DNA of 64,000 nucleotides from Siphonodentalium dalli (GCA_032622095.1 CP136069.1:69089319-69153318), one strand, 5' to 3'; counted from the stretch's first letter, positions 11,472-22,632 are shown. Notes: generated from the sequence alone by a model not told the origin. Made by a program: numbers and translations.

Positions 11472-11882
11472 CACTGTCGGATACCCGTTTAGGTTCGGAC
11501 ATTCCATGATGGCGGCGTCCACTTAAGCAAATAGACGGTAAGTGTATATATTGTCTCCAAGCAGCAATCAACGACATCTTTTGGTGATACACCTTGAAAC
11601 AGTTATGTAGGAATTTGTATGCCCAACATATACGTAACAAGCCTTTCGCATGACAGGCATGTGAATTGTTGTATTTGGCGTGTCAAGTCGTCATAATTTT
11701 TAGAAATTTTATCGAGGCGGCGAAATGTTCGCTTTTTCGTATTTTTTTGGCCCTGAGCTCATGCATCCGCAAATTTATTTATTGTTGTGGGTAGATTAGG
11801 TCACCACACATCTTCGGAATGCAAAACCGGCGATATTTTTATTGTCTAACTCCGAAAAACGACCTTTGAAAATTTCAAAATG

Positions 11883-12000
11883 TTCAGGTTCGGATTCGCA
11901 ACATTCGTGATGATTTTGTTCAGGTTCAGACATAATTTACGTTCAGGTTCGGACAAATTTGGTTCAGGTTCGGACAATTTTAGTTCAGGTTCGGACGCAT
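11883..12000 (+). repeat. GTTCAGGTTCGGAC motif cluster, left TIR
   Basis: Five copies of GTTCAGGTTCGGAC or a close variant at about 11883, 11921, 11942, 11962 and 11985, with one relative (GTTTAGGTTCGGAC) at about 11488 near the tip. Spacing is mostly 20-23 bp, about two helical turns. Repeated subterminal motifs in long TIRs are often transposase binding sites; that is an inference here. Confidence 0.85.
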
Positions 12001-12262
12001 CAAAACCTTACCTATAAGTGACATGCCGAGGTGCAGTCGCGATCTTATTGTGCGTGTTATTAACGAACATGCATTGTTAATTTGTTATATCTAAATATGT
12101 CAGCTGAAATTTCCAAATATAGGTGGTAAATTCTCCGAATTAATGGGATAAAAGCCACAGTTGAATATTCTCGAGCAATATCTACTATAAACCAGCTAGT
12201 GGGAATTATTACAATTTACATATGAGCAACAGTGGTATTATTACTTATCTTCTGAAATATCG

Positions 12263-12364
12263 GGGATACATGGATATTTAATACCTGGTTCTCGATTTTG
12301 AACCCCGAGGCGGAGCCAAGGGGTTAAAAAAGAGACATCCGGGTATTAAATCTCCTTGTATCCC
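12263..12364. repeat. 102-bp nested hairpin inside the 3-kb element
   Basis: GGGATACATGGATATTTAAT at 12263 pairs with ATTAAATCTCCTTGTATCCC ending at 12364. Inside the loop AACCCC (12301-12306) pairs with GGGGTT (12320-12325). This could be a small foldback element or a structural part of the host transposon. Confidence 0.75.
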
Positions 12365-12617
12365 ACGATGTTGACGGAGCTAACGATTTTGTCCCACATC
12401 AATAGCTACAATGTGGTGTGCTTTTTATAGGTTATCAGATAAATTCACACCAATCAGCACCAATAAGAATAAATCAGTAGCAGACCTATCGATCCTGTTT
12501 TAGGTGACGTCAATTAAGCTCAGCGCTAGAACAATGTCACGATTGGTGAAACTGCTAGTTCAAGGGTAATTCATAACCACGATGTTTCACGTGCTTTTAT
12601 ACGCCCACTGCCAAGCG

Positions 12618-13485
12618 TTACGGGGACATGGTGCATGATTTAAACGTGACGTTGTTGTCAATCAGATTGTTAGTTACAAACGGTTGTGGGGACAAGCGTT
12701 GTTTGTTATATGTTTCCCTATGAAATAGCTGTAATTTTAAATGACATACGATGCGCTCTCTTTCGTCAGGACCTTGGCATGGATAATAATTTTCAAACGT
12801 TATCTCACTATAGATACTTCTGTTTAAAAAAGGTACACAATTATTGACGCTTGTATTATTATCAATGGAACTACGCGAAATTCCGCGGAAGACTGAAAAT
12901 AGTTTATTACTGCGATAAGTTCTAAAGAAAAACAAATGATCCCGTTTTATTACGTATTCAGTTATTTGTTAATTGGGTTTCTGTCTGTAATATTCAACCA
13001 TTGGGTAGGCACTATTCTCTTAAGCGCATGAAGGAAATTTTCCACCAAAATTTAGAGATGCTTAATTTGCCAACGGAACTGCTGATATTGTTTGCATAAG
13101 TTTCGCTACTGCGGCGTCTAAATTCTTGTTTCGATGAACAAATACTTGTATTTTTGCAGAATTGCTTACCATAAGCATAACATAAAGAGAACACATATGG
13201 TTTCTCGAATAATATAGTTCTGAAATATCGCCGCTCGTGAAGATGCGCATATTGCAGGTATTATTCGGCAAACCATAGGTATTCTCTATGTTCTCATAGT
13301 GCTGAATAGAACGCAACATGTTCGGGCTCTAAGTAATAGTCCTGCATAATAGTCGTGTGACAAATGGTTAACTTGTAACTGGATTCAACATTTAGAAATG
13401 AGGCAAAACACATAAGTCTTATATTGAAAAGAATATGTTTCGTGTGAATACCCAAATATATTATCCAATTATTGATACAAAACAT
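12618..13485 (-). other. unrecognised short frames inside the 3-kb element
   Basis: Minus-strand frames of 105 residues (12618-12935), 60 to 85 residues (13012-13319) and 63 residues (13294-13485) lie in the interior. A further 72-residue frame is at 13516-13734. I see no transposase catalytic motif, zinc finger or other family signature. They could be decayed transposase exons or chance frames. Confidence 0.25.
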
Positions 13486-13994
13486 GGTATATATTGTCTA
13501 TCTATCAGCAAGTATTTATGGGCAAATTGTGGGAACAGCTATATAATCACATTCATCGTATGAGCAGTCTAACAAAATAGAGTTACTGTTCGTGGCTCGT
13601 TTCTGTGCTTTATGTCTGGGAATAGTGTTAATAGAGACCGGGGGTAAATACATCATTACACGGCTTGTTGAGGGGGGGTCGCCTCGGGGGATACGAGCCT
13701 CTACCGGGGCATACCACACAGTATCTCCCATCAAAAAGCCGTGTAACTTATATTATGGACAGTTATCTGCTCATCTATACGTGCGGCGACCTTCGTGGCA
13801 TCGTATGTGGATGTGGAGGAGAATCACGTGATCGCATACATCTCACACGCATAAAATAAGAAAGTCCGCCAAATTATTCACGAGTGGGCTAAAACCATGC
13901 CTCGTGTTCCCCATTTATCGTTTCTTTTTACGAATAGATCTTCAAATGCACAAAAACGCAATAAGAACGCGACTGTACCTCGACGTGTCATTTT

Positions 13995-14110
13995 TATGCG
14001 AAGTTTTTGATGCGTCCGAACCTGAACCAAATTTGTCCGAACCTGAACGTAAATTGTGTCTGAACCTGAACAAAATCATCGCGAATGTTGCGAATCCGAA
14101 CCTGAACATT
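13995..14110 (-). repeat. GTTCAGGTTCGGAC motif cluster, right TIR
   Basis: Mirror of the left-TIR cluster: four clustered copies (TCCGAACCTGAAC on the plus strand) plus one variant at the tip near 14490. One fewer clustered copy than the left arm, so the array length differs between arms. Confidence 0.85.
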
Positions 14111-14517
14111 TTGAAATTTTCAAAGGTCGTTTTTCGGAGTTAGACAATAAAAATATCGCCGGTTTTGCATTCCGAAGATGTGTGGTGACCTAATCTACCC
14201 ACAACAATACATAAATTTGCGGATGCATGAGCCCAGGGCCAGAAAAATACGAAAAAGCGAACATTTCGCCGCCTCGATAAAATTTCTAAAAATTATAACG
14301 ACTTGACACGCCCAATACAACAATTCACATGCCTGTCATGCGAAAGGCGTGTTACGTATGTGTTGGGCATACAAATTCCTACATTACTGTTTCAAGGTGT
14401 ATCACCGAAAGATGTCGTTGATTGCTGCTTGGAGACAATATATACACTTACCGTTTATCTGATTAAGTGGGCGCCGCCATCTTGGAATGTCCGAACCTAA
14501 ACGGGTATCCGACAGTG

Positions 14518-14653
14518 AATATGTGCTGTATGTTATTCCCAACAATTTGAATTGTTTTGTTACACGAATATCGCAATTTACAATGGGTGCACCGTGATTA
14601 GCTTTGATTGCGCCTAACCAAATAATCTGACATTTTTCCAGGTTGGCTTTCAA
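14518..14653 (-). pseudogene. L1/Tx1-like LINE ORF2, upstream segment
   Basis: Minus-strand frame MKANLEKCQIIWLGAIKANH, then FKLLGITYSTY. This is the RT C-terminal palm/thumb boundary that directly precedes DLSQLNNLNF at 11471 in the uninterrupted LINE. The apparent extension into 14402-14517 belongs to the inserted element, not to the LINE. Confidence 0.85.
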
Positions 14654-14655
14654 TC

Positions 14656-14730
14656 CTTAGTTAACATAATAACTGCATGCTTGTTCCTTACTATTGTATT
14701 TCACAGTATGCGAATGTCCCATGCAGCTAG
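14656..14730 (+). repeat. MITE-like repeat, right half
   Basis: Starts with the second copy of the 15-bp LINE target duplication (14656-14670), then continues TTGTTCCTTACTATTGTATT, TTCAC and TATGCGAATGTCCC, aligning with CTGTTCCTTAACATTGTACT and TATGTGAAGGCCCC in the 54075-54316 element. Confidence 0.75.
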
Positions 14731-14834
14731 AGATAGCATGATTTAGGCAAATTTTGTCAGCCGATTGCGCGACTAACATTGAATTAATTAACCGGTGAAA
14801 ATGCCATGATTTTATGGCGAACTCCGAACTAAAA

Positions 14835-16674
14835 GGTCGGATTCGTCATCTCCAGTTTAAACCTCCGAGGTTAAACCTGGTTTAAACCTACATTGGCGGT
14901 CCAGCCAAACCTGGTCTAAGGGGGCGTTTTTGTCGTTCAGTTGCCAGCTAATTGACTCGATTCGGTGATATGATTATGCAAGCAAATTACCCTGTATACC
15001 AATCGGACCAAAAGATAGTCCGATATAATTGTTATTGACAAGTCATAAATTATCGTGACCGCGTGCACGCTCGATGGGTTTATTCATTGAGAAACAAGTA
15101 TCGCTCATTGACTATTAATCCGATCTCATTCTGTGTTTAAACAATTTAACAAAGGGCATGTCTCTCAACACGAGAATCACGCTCTGTTTATCACTTTCAT
15201 TGTGATAGATTTCTGCAAGATGCTTCACCCGTAAAGACAAAATTTTGTGTATTTACATGTATATCTGTATATATTGAATGGTATATGAACTGTCTATCTG
15301 TATGTCCGTTTGTCTGTTCCGAACTGTTCTACAATACCCCTGGACCCATTTCAATTAAATTAGGTGTGGTGATTCGTGTGGTATAACTACGTTAGATTTT
15401 AAAAAATTTGATTTAAAAATAAGAGAAATATAATTTTTTTTAAATGAAAATTGTGTTAAATTGAGTGAGGAGTTGAATCTAAAAAGAAACAACTATTTAT
15501 AATTTAAATTAACATTTGTTTGTTTTAAATTTAATTAAAGTTTTGTTTAAATTAAATTGTTCAAATGATCAAAATGTGCGCAAAGCCCCTCTGGCGCTGA
15601 ATAAAGTATCCATAATCGATACAATCCTGTACCAAGAGGCCAGTCAAGTAAAGGCACTTTGCTTATGAGTGCACACCACAAGCGACATCTGAACTGTTGG
15701 AAGTGGGCAACCATGCAGAGGGACAGCTTTTAATAAAGAAATATATTACATGTGTTGATTTTTTTTCAATGTCATAAATTTCCCGTCATGCAGAAAATCA
15801 AAAAGGTTCCCAGGTTTAAACTGGTATAATATTATGGGAATTTATGGGCGTCTACATCAAAATAAGTTATCAAGTTTGACTCATATAGCAATATAAGTTT
15901 AGGATTGCAAACTATGTGCATAGCATAATCTGGTCATGCAGTAGCATCGTTTTGGTGTCAAAATTAAAACGTTGAACCCTACAAATGAATTCGTAGAAAA
16001 CACCAGTATTTGTGATTGCCACAAGCCAAAAAAAAAAACCACAAGATAGTTGTAAAAATCATATATTTAGGAACATGTCCATATCTGAGCAAAGCTCGCG
16101 TGCGAATGAATCAACTGTGACATGATAACACCAGTCGGCAGTCGCCACTTAGACACGCCCTCACTCGAGATTATTTACAGCTCCACCCTTGACTGATTGT
16201 TTGACAATTCTAAACCGCGATGAAGAAAAGACGGATTCGTCATCTCAAGTTTAGCCTCGATAAAGCTGGTTTAGCTGGACCACCGAATTAGATGGTTTAG
16301 TTGCTGGTTTAAGCTTATAAAACGCAAAAACAATATTGAAATTGACAAAAACTTATCCCCATAAGCTTTATGTGTGTGACAGCTTCTCGCTTATAAATTT
16401 ACAATCAAAATATGACCGCTGTCGTAATTATTGATTTCCGCAATCAATAAAACGAGGCGGTCCGCATTAGGAAAGTACGTTTAATTATATCGACGATACA
16501 GAGGCACTACTGCTAAACCACTGGTCTGGCTGGACCTGGTTTAAACCAGAGATGACGAATGCGTAACTTAGACCTGCGGCCTCGGGTTTAAACCACGGAT
16601 TTTGCCGACTCACGGCGGTTTAAACCTAGAGGTTTACGTAGAACAGGTTTAAACCTGAGATGACGAATCCGGCC
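14835..16674. mobile_element. DNA element with GGATTCGTCATCTC ends, nested copy inside
   Basis: The left end GGTCGGATTCGTCATCTC at 14835 faces GAGATGACGAATCCGGCC ending at 16674. Both ends are next to AAA, possibly a 3-bp duplication. A second pair of the same ends (CGGATTCGTCATCTC near 16232 and GAGATGACGAATGCG ending near 16563) defines an inner unit of about 333 bp. The palindrome GGTTTAAACC or GTTTAAAC recurs at least six times near the ends. A 3-bp target and short GC-rich ends are compatible with PIF/Harbinger, but this is not proven. No ORF is recognised. Confidence 0.7.
16231..16563. mobile_element. inner 333-bp copy with the same ends
   Basis: Forward end GGATTCGTCATCTCAAG and reverse end CAGAGATGACGAATGCG, each followed inward by related GGTTTA / GGTCCAGC sequence. 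It is either a complete small MITE nested in a larger relative or the right half of a two-element tandem. Confidence 0.65.
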
Positions 16675-18290
16675 AAAGTGTCCGTGCAGGTTTTGATGTA
16701 CGCCCCACACTCGTGACTGCATCATGACGCATTTTGCCACGAAGGGACCAGAAAGCGATAAAGCAGAAGTCTTGATTCCCACTCGTCGCTTCGACATGAT
16801 TAGTTTGTGGATCCGAATCAACACTGGCGGTCTCGTGACATACGAATTGTCGTTCACGAATTACGAGTGTGCAATTCACAACCATATGACATGCTAATTA
16901 ATTTTTAGCAAATAGTGTGTCTTTCATTTGCAGAATTATGTCCTCGGAGGATGAATTTAGTGATGCAATGCCGAACGGCCTCATTCTGCTTACGCCCCAA
17001 CTTCTGGGGAGTATCTAGAGTTTCTTTAGATACTGTTTCCATTCTGAGAAGTTTTTATATTTGCAGAAGATAAAATGCATAATCGAGGTGACTAATGTGT
17101 GAACATCACCAACTTCAACTGGGGAAATTCAATCTGATCCTAGGTCTCCCATAACAGTTGAGGCCTAAGGGGTTCTCAGACGGTGAATTTCGAAATTAAC
17201 CTTCTGGGGTCCTCATCCCGCAAATGGCAGACACACTATTTGCAGACTTGGAACCCATAGGATGCAAGGTCTCGTGAATCATCGTGAACGACACACGAAT
17301 CCCCCTGCACAGCATTGTGACATCACCGTGCACGACATGATTATCCCATCAGTATTATGCATGATATCATGACACGAAAGCATTTTCCATTCTACTTGGT
17401 TTAGGCTGGATAACGCTCTGGGTTAGGGGTATATATACCTTCTCGACGAGAGTGACTTAGGACCGGAGGTCCAGGTTTGGAGTATCAGAAACCAGTGACA
17501 TTTTGCGGAAAAATGTAAGTTAAGTGGCAGAAATTTGTCTTCGAAAGTAGCCTTTGGCATTCGTACGCAAACAACGCAAACCCCCATTTTACCCAAAAAC
17601 AAAACTTAGTGACATGTGTCCCTTTTCTAGAATTCCATTTGAATATATTTAACGTTTGCCACGTGGACTACCCACAGAAACGAATTCACCAAACCCACTA
17701 AACACGTGGTTTAGGAATCCAATATATCGATATATTATTTCCACCTGCATTCCGTCAAGGTCAATCTCGTATCACTACATGCATGGAAGCCCATATAGTT
17801 GTCACTTAACTTTTGTCTCTTCGGTGCACGGCAACTGTGTCGTTATTTCTATACATTTCAAATATTGTGATCGTTGTGTGGTTCCGTGGCAGTGAACGTA
17901 TTATTACATGTGTGATAAAGATACATTCAGGGTTCCAATCCCCCACAGTTACAACAGCATGCATTTATTAACCACTTTCGCGTTGTGTCACTACAGTTAA
18001 TTTTTTAGAAATTTTGTTCCCCAAATGAAATTTCTTAACTTTTAAGCGTTGCCCAACATGTGCGGTATTTCCCCAATTACGACACAAGGTTTTTAATCTA
18101 GTTAATTTATTACGCCACACAGTGGTGTACACTGGTGTAGAGTTTTTCATATTGTGTGGTCGATCGATAATCCACTGGGCGATTGTATTATGGTTATTTC
18201 GTACTTGAGTATAAATCGTACCGATAGTTACGATAGTACGATAACGATTAGCACATGTGTTTACGCACCGGTGTAATTGTGGGGACATGT
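16675..18290. other. mostly unassigned sequence, one weak exon candidate
   Basis: No repeat shared with the rest of the window was found. The only coding hint is the short segment at 16936. The 106-residue minus frame 17968-18288 has no recognisable family feature. Confidence 0.4.
16936..17019 (+). other. possible short acidic exon (weak)
   Basis: A pyrimidine-rich tract ending TTTGCAG at 16926-16933 resembles a 3' splice site. It is followed by a frame starting at ATG 16938 that reads MSSEDEFSDAMPNGLILLTP and stops after 26 codons. The acidic DEF/SDA run resembles start regions or FFAT-like motifs of some animal proteins. The frame is too short to identify, has no partner exon in view, and may be chance. 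Confidence 0.15.
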
Positions 18291-18298
18291 TTCTATTA

Positions 18299-18353
18299 TG
18301 AAGGTTCGCTATCCCGAAGGTCCGCTATTCCGAAGGTTCTCTATTCCGAAGGT
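18299..18353 (+). repeat. 16-bp minisatellite ATTCCGAAGGTTCGCT, short block
   Basis: Four units of about 16 bp (GAAGGTTCGCTATCCC type). The following sequence TTGTTATTTTTAGG and TTAATTCTATATTCT recurs after the second block at 18787-18905, so the two blocks and their flanks are a direct duplication. Confidence 0.85.
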
Positions 18354-18570
18354 TTTTGTTATTTTTAGGTTAATTCTATATTCTAAAGTATTGAGACTAA
18401 TCTGAGAGGGTTCATTTTCACAAAGATTCTTTTTATGGAGTGTGCGCTCACATCCGAACTGATCCTGCGCGCATACCGATACAGATACAGGAGGAAATAA
18501 CTTAACTTAGAACATTAAATGTGATTTTGTTTTTGTTTTCGCGGGTTTTCTTGAAATTTAATGTCATTAC

Positions 18571-18774
18571 GTGGGCCCATACAGTTGAATTATTGGCATA
18601 TAATACGAATGTTGTGGTATATATGGACCCTCCCGCATTGGGACATGACACAGGTACAGTTGACTTAAGTGATGTTCTGTGTGGGCTCCAATTTGGAGTT
18701 CAATATTTTAAGGCCAAATTTAGAATTTTATGGGTCCATACCTTTGAACTCTGGGCATATAATATGAATATTGG
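18571..18774 (+). repeat. 158-bp direct repeat pair
   Basis: TGGGCCCATACAGTTGAATT at 18571 recurs as TGGGTCCATACCTTTGAACT at 18729, each followed by a GGCATATAATA(C/T)GAAT block. Ends in a G run. Confidence 0.7.
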
Positions 18775-18786
18775 GGGGGGGCATGT

Positions 18787-18905
18787 CTCTATTCCGAAGG
18801 TTCACTATCCCGAAGGTACACTATTCCGAAATTTCTCTGAATGTTCGCTATTCCGAAGGTTCACCAATCCGAAGGTTCGTTATTCCGAAGGTTCTGTGTT
18901 CCGAT
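18787..18905 (+). repeat. 16-bp minisatellite ATTCCGAAGGTTCGCT, long block
   Basis: About eight units, several with one-base changes. An inverted block of the same repeat lies at 40966-41060. Confidence 0.85.
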
Positions 18906-19519
18906 ATTTTTTGTTATTTTAAGGTTAATTCTATATTCTGAAATATGGAAGTATGCAAATTTCCCACATAATATCAAAGAGATATATGTCTCAGCAACCT
19001 TAATAATTTGGAAACAAAAACACTCTTAGAAGGTTAAAAATCACTTCCCTTATCCAAAAACATTGAGATATTCCATAACATTCAGAAATATATAGAACAA
19101 ACTGGCAGATTCAAGCCATATTGTGCACAGACCTGATGTATACGATCTTAGGCTATGTATGGAACAAATTAAACACGCATTAAACCCAAATTTAAACTAA
19201 GTGTAACATCAATCCCAAAAGTACCCTGCCAAAACCTGCTACGATTGAGGGGGGGGGGGCTATCAGGCACATTATAATTAACAATAACAATAGTAATTTC
19301 TTGAGCTGTATACATTCATATACATCGAAATGTACATTCTAGTTTTGTCTTTATGAAACGGTCACCATTCATTATTTCATACGTGTAGGAGATGGCTTAA
19401 GATAAGCATTATGCTTACTGCCAAATCCCATTATAACCATCAATATCTCTCATCATCATACCGTGAATTTTGTACATTCTATTGGTTAAAATAAAATATG
19501 TTTAAACTAATGTGACAAG

Positions 19520-20425
19520 CTCTTAGAACATACACATGCAATGTTCAAAGACCGGACTTTGACCCATGCAATATAAGTTAACACACCACAACACCTGTAT
19601 ACTACGTCGCTGTTACCAGCCATGAGAACAATATCAGAACATGCACATGAACTGTTCAAATACATCCGACAGTGTCCCATGCTATATAAGTACGCACACC
19701 CCAACCCCACCTGACACGTCCCTGTGACATATCTTGGAACATACACATGACTATCAAATAGACCCGACTGCATGTGCCCCATGCAATATAAGTACGTACA
19801 CTAATCCCATGTAGCCAGGTCCATGCATGCGACCAGTTTGAGAGCATACACATGAAATGTTTAAATAGACCTGACAGTGTCCCAGACAATATGAGTATAC
19901 GTGCACCTCAACATCCTGTCGCCGCGTCCATGTAACCAGCCTTGATAACGTACACATGGAATGGCCAAATTGACATACATTGTGCAATGCAATGTAAGTA
20001 CGTACACCTCAACCATCTATCGCATCGCCCTACACGTCCACATGCAGTGTTCAAACTGACCCGGAAGTGTTCCATGCAATATAAGTACGTACACACCAAC
20101 ATCACAACCCAATGCCGTCGCGTCCCTACAAGCGATCAGTTGTGAAAACATGCACATGAAACGTTCAAACAGACCCGACAGTCACCATGTCGTCGTGTTC
20201 ATACATGTGACCAGTCTTGAGAACATGCACGTGAAATGTTTGAACAGACCTGACAGTGTCCAATGTAATATACATATATGTACGTTCACCCCAACCCCTG
20301 AAACCCCGTCCTCACATGTAACCAGCCATGAAAACAGGCACGTGACGTGTACAAACAGACACGACCCCATCCACTATAAGTACGCACACCATCGCCACGT
20401 CCATACAAGGCTGAGTGTACATTAA
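19520..20425 (+). repeat. ~105-bp tandem repeat, about 8.5 units
   Basis: Units begin around GAACATACACATGAAATGTT at 19526, 19637, 19737, 19842, 19946, 20035, 20143, 20221 and 20330. Each contains CCCATGCAATATAAGTACGT and a CGTCC(A/C)TGTAACCAG block. Spacing averages about 105 bp with one short unit. Overlapping frames on both strands here are artefacts of the array. Confidence 0.9.
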
Positions 20426-20689
20426 AATCAACTTCAATGGCATGCATGGGTTTTCACGCGACACTTAGTATACTTGGCCACTAAAATCATCACAATTAGA
20501 CACCTCAAGGGCGGCCCGGCTGTTCGCTTCATTCGCGGCAAACCTAATAGTCGGGGTTAATTGTCAGGATTTGTTGGGCAATATATCTGATTTCTTTGCG
20601 AATCTAGTCGACGATAGTTCCGCTATACCTACATATGAGGAGTTCTTGGTGGTACGATTGCGACAATATTGAAATCGGGGCAAGCAAGG

Positions 20690-20935
20690 GGTTAATAGTT
20701 TCACAGTCACACAAGGACCCCCATACCAAATAGAAGCTAAATTTAAGAATTACTGTGAATGGAAAGAGTTATGTACCTAGCTCTGCCACTTTTTGTCTCG
20801 ATGACCCCATTGAAGAACTCTGAATATCAGTCACCTGAAAACGATGTTGATGACCCAACGGACCACGGACCAGGAGTGATGACTATAGCTCCACCAGAGA
20901 CTTCGTCTAAGGGGAGCTGAAAGAATGCCCCTCCC
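20690..20935 (+). repeat. RTE-like tail repeat, degenerate copy
   Basis: ATACCAAATAGAAGCTAAAT, then ACGGACCACGG and ATAGCTCCACCAGAGACTTC followed by GGGGAGCTGAAA, matches the order of blocks in the better copy at 21468-22165. Confidence 0.65.
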
Positions 20936-21467
20936 CCATACAGTTTCCCGTTCCAGCATGTATTGCCGGAGAACGGGTATTTATTTACACTGTCCCATTC
21001 ACACTGGAGGCCCATTGGCATATATGAATACACCACAATGGTGTCATGACAAGCAGATTAAACTTCAACCATACCTGCCAGGTGTTGTTTTTGTAACACT
21101 GGGGAATTAATGCGGTCTCACTAATTACTTTATAATCACCTTTGGTCCGGACTGCTATGTTGTGTTCTGAGATATTCCAGATAGCTGAATATCTACTGTT
21201 TATATATATGTTCTTGATTTTAGACTGATTTAAACCATTTTTTTTCTGGAAACTCCCGGTACACCCGGGGATGTTACAATGGCCTTTATAGTTATTTGTT
21301 TAAATCTTAACAAGCTAAACAAATTGAGCAAGGAGTTCAATCTCAATTTAATACATTTAAAAAAAAAATTAAATTGAGCAAGTAGTTCAATCTAAGTTTT
21401 TTTTTATTGAATTTTTTAAATAGTTAATGTACATGACTCCGCCCATGTTTGTCATAGTGGCCTTATT

Positions 21468-22165
21468 TGAACAAGTTTGAATCCCAGTCACACAGGGAAC
21501 ATCCATACCAAATATAAGCTAAATTGGCCTGATGGTTCCTAAGAAGAAGTTGTTTTAAGAATTACTATGGTGGGAGATATTAATGGTCCTGGTTTCACAA
21601 CTATTTGACCCGGTGACCTCATTTGAACAAATCGGAATCTGAGCCACCCAAGGAACAGCCACACCAAATATGAATCCATTCGGTCTTGTGATTCTGGAGA
21701 AGTCGTTTTAAGATTTACTATGGAGGGAAAGAATTATAGCCCTGGCTTCGCAACTATTTGTCCTGGTGACCTCATTTGAACAATTCTGAATATGAGTCAA
21801 CTGGGGAAAATCCACACCAAATATGAGCTTATTCGGTCTTATGTTTCTGTAGAAGACGTCGTTTTAAAGATTTACTGTTGAGGGAAAGAGTTATGACCCT
21901 GGCTTCGAAACTATATTACTTGTTTGACCTGGTGACCTCATTTTAACAAATCTGAATGTGAGTCACCTAGTGAACATCCACACCAAATATGAACCCATTC
22001 GGTCTTATGGTTCTGGAGAAGAAGGCTATTCTTGACGCACGGATGTCCCGACGGATGGATGGCCGTCCAGACGCACTGACGGACGACGGGAGTGACGAAT
22101 ATAGCTCGACCGGAGATTTCGTCTCAGTTGAGCTAAAAACCGATTCTTTAAGCGGACATAAATTT
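21468..22165 (+). repeat. ~155-bp tandem repeat with RTE/SINE-like tail
   Basis: Four units start near 21468, 21627, 21774 and 21941. Each has TTGAACAAATCTGAAT, then CACACCAAATATGA and TTCGGTCTTATGGTTCTGG, with a GGTGACCTCAT block closing the first three. The last unit runs into GACGGATGGATGG, ACGGACGACGGG, AATATAGCTCG and a GAGCTAAAAA-like end. This combination is known from non-coding tails of RTE-related repeats in molluscs and other marine invertebrates (inference by eye). Confidence 0.75.
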
Positions 22166-22479
22166 GAAGAGTAATCAAATATCTTTGTTCCTATTTTTTT
22201 ATGAGGCATTTATGTAAAAAATATATATATAATTTGTGTATTTAAGTTGATTAGCTTTCTATTATAGGATTTTAAAGTATTACCGGGAGTGCAGTGATGT
22301 TTTGTTCCGGGGACCTGTCGATCAATATAGGTCGATAAGCACAGTATCTGTTATAAACTGTATGCCATATAGGAATACATAGACATATCAAGCTCCATGC
22401 AGAGTTCGGTCCCCTACGCAGCTAGGACATATCACTGCCAGCACCTACACATAATGTGAAGAAATTTAAGACTTTTGTA

Positions 22480-22575
22480 TGTTACAATGCATTCTGCATT
22501 ATTCTGAGACACTGAACTGTCCATATTTATTAGAAAATTGTCTAGATCAAGCCAGAATGAATTGTAACTGTACAC
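22480..22575 (+). repeat. dispersed repeat, inverted partner at 48020-48105
   Basis: TTACAATGCATTCTGCATTA, ACTGAACTGTCCATATT and GATCAAGCCAGAATGAATTG match the reverse complement of 48020-48105. Confidence 0.75.
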
Positions 22576-22632
22576 TTGAAACTCTGTTTTGCAGCTTGAG
22601 AATAATATGTGTGTGGATGAGGTTAGCGTTAA

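Larger units (their letters stand above)
11472..14517. mobile_element. 3046-bp DNA transposon with ~560-580 bp TIRs
   Basis: The left TIR (11472-12055) and right TIR (13957-14517) are near-identical inverted copies starting CACTGTCGGATACCCG. The flanking 5-mers AATCT (11467-11471) and AATAT (14518-14522) fit a 5-bp target duplication with one change, and the LINE frame is restored across it. The interior has no transposase I recognise. A 5-bp duplication with CACTG ends is compatible with several superfamilies (some hAT, Ginger-like or Transib-like elements), and the sequence does not decide between them. High similarity of the two TIRs suggests fairly recent insertion or gene conversion between arms. 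Confidence 0.88.
9728..14655 (-). mobile_element. L1/Tx1-like LINE, 5'-truncated, split by a DNA element
   Basis: A minus-strand LINE whose A-rich tail shows as T-rich sequence at 9728-9765. Flanks carry an exact 15-bp target duplication, CTTAGTTAACATAAT, at 9713-9727 and 14656-14670. The coding sequence runs leftward from 14653 to 14518, is interrupted by the 3046-bp element 11472-14517, and resumes at 11471. Order and motifs (NLEKCQIIWLG, FKLLGITYST, then LTPLGRIVIIKS, CKDYQQGGLKM, INPFWRDVI) are those of the RT thumb and C-terminal region of L1/Tx1 clade proteins. Only the last third of the element is present; the endonuclease and RT catalytic core are absent. Confidence 0.9.

Noticed and set aside
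11472-14517. RAG/Transib (ProtoRAG-like) element
   Set aside because: The 5-bp duplication and CAC start are suggestive, but the tip reads CACTGTC, there is no recombination-signal nonamer that I can define, and no RAG-like ORF. Kept only as one of several options.
19520-20425. Overlapping 60-91 residue frames on both strands as genes
   Set aside because: They repeat the 105-bp unit on both strands and have no independent coding features.
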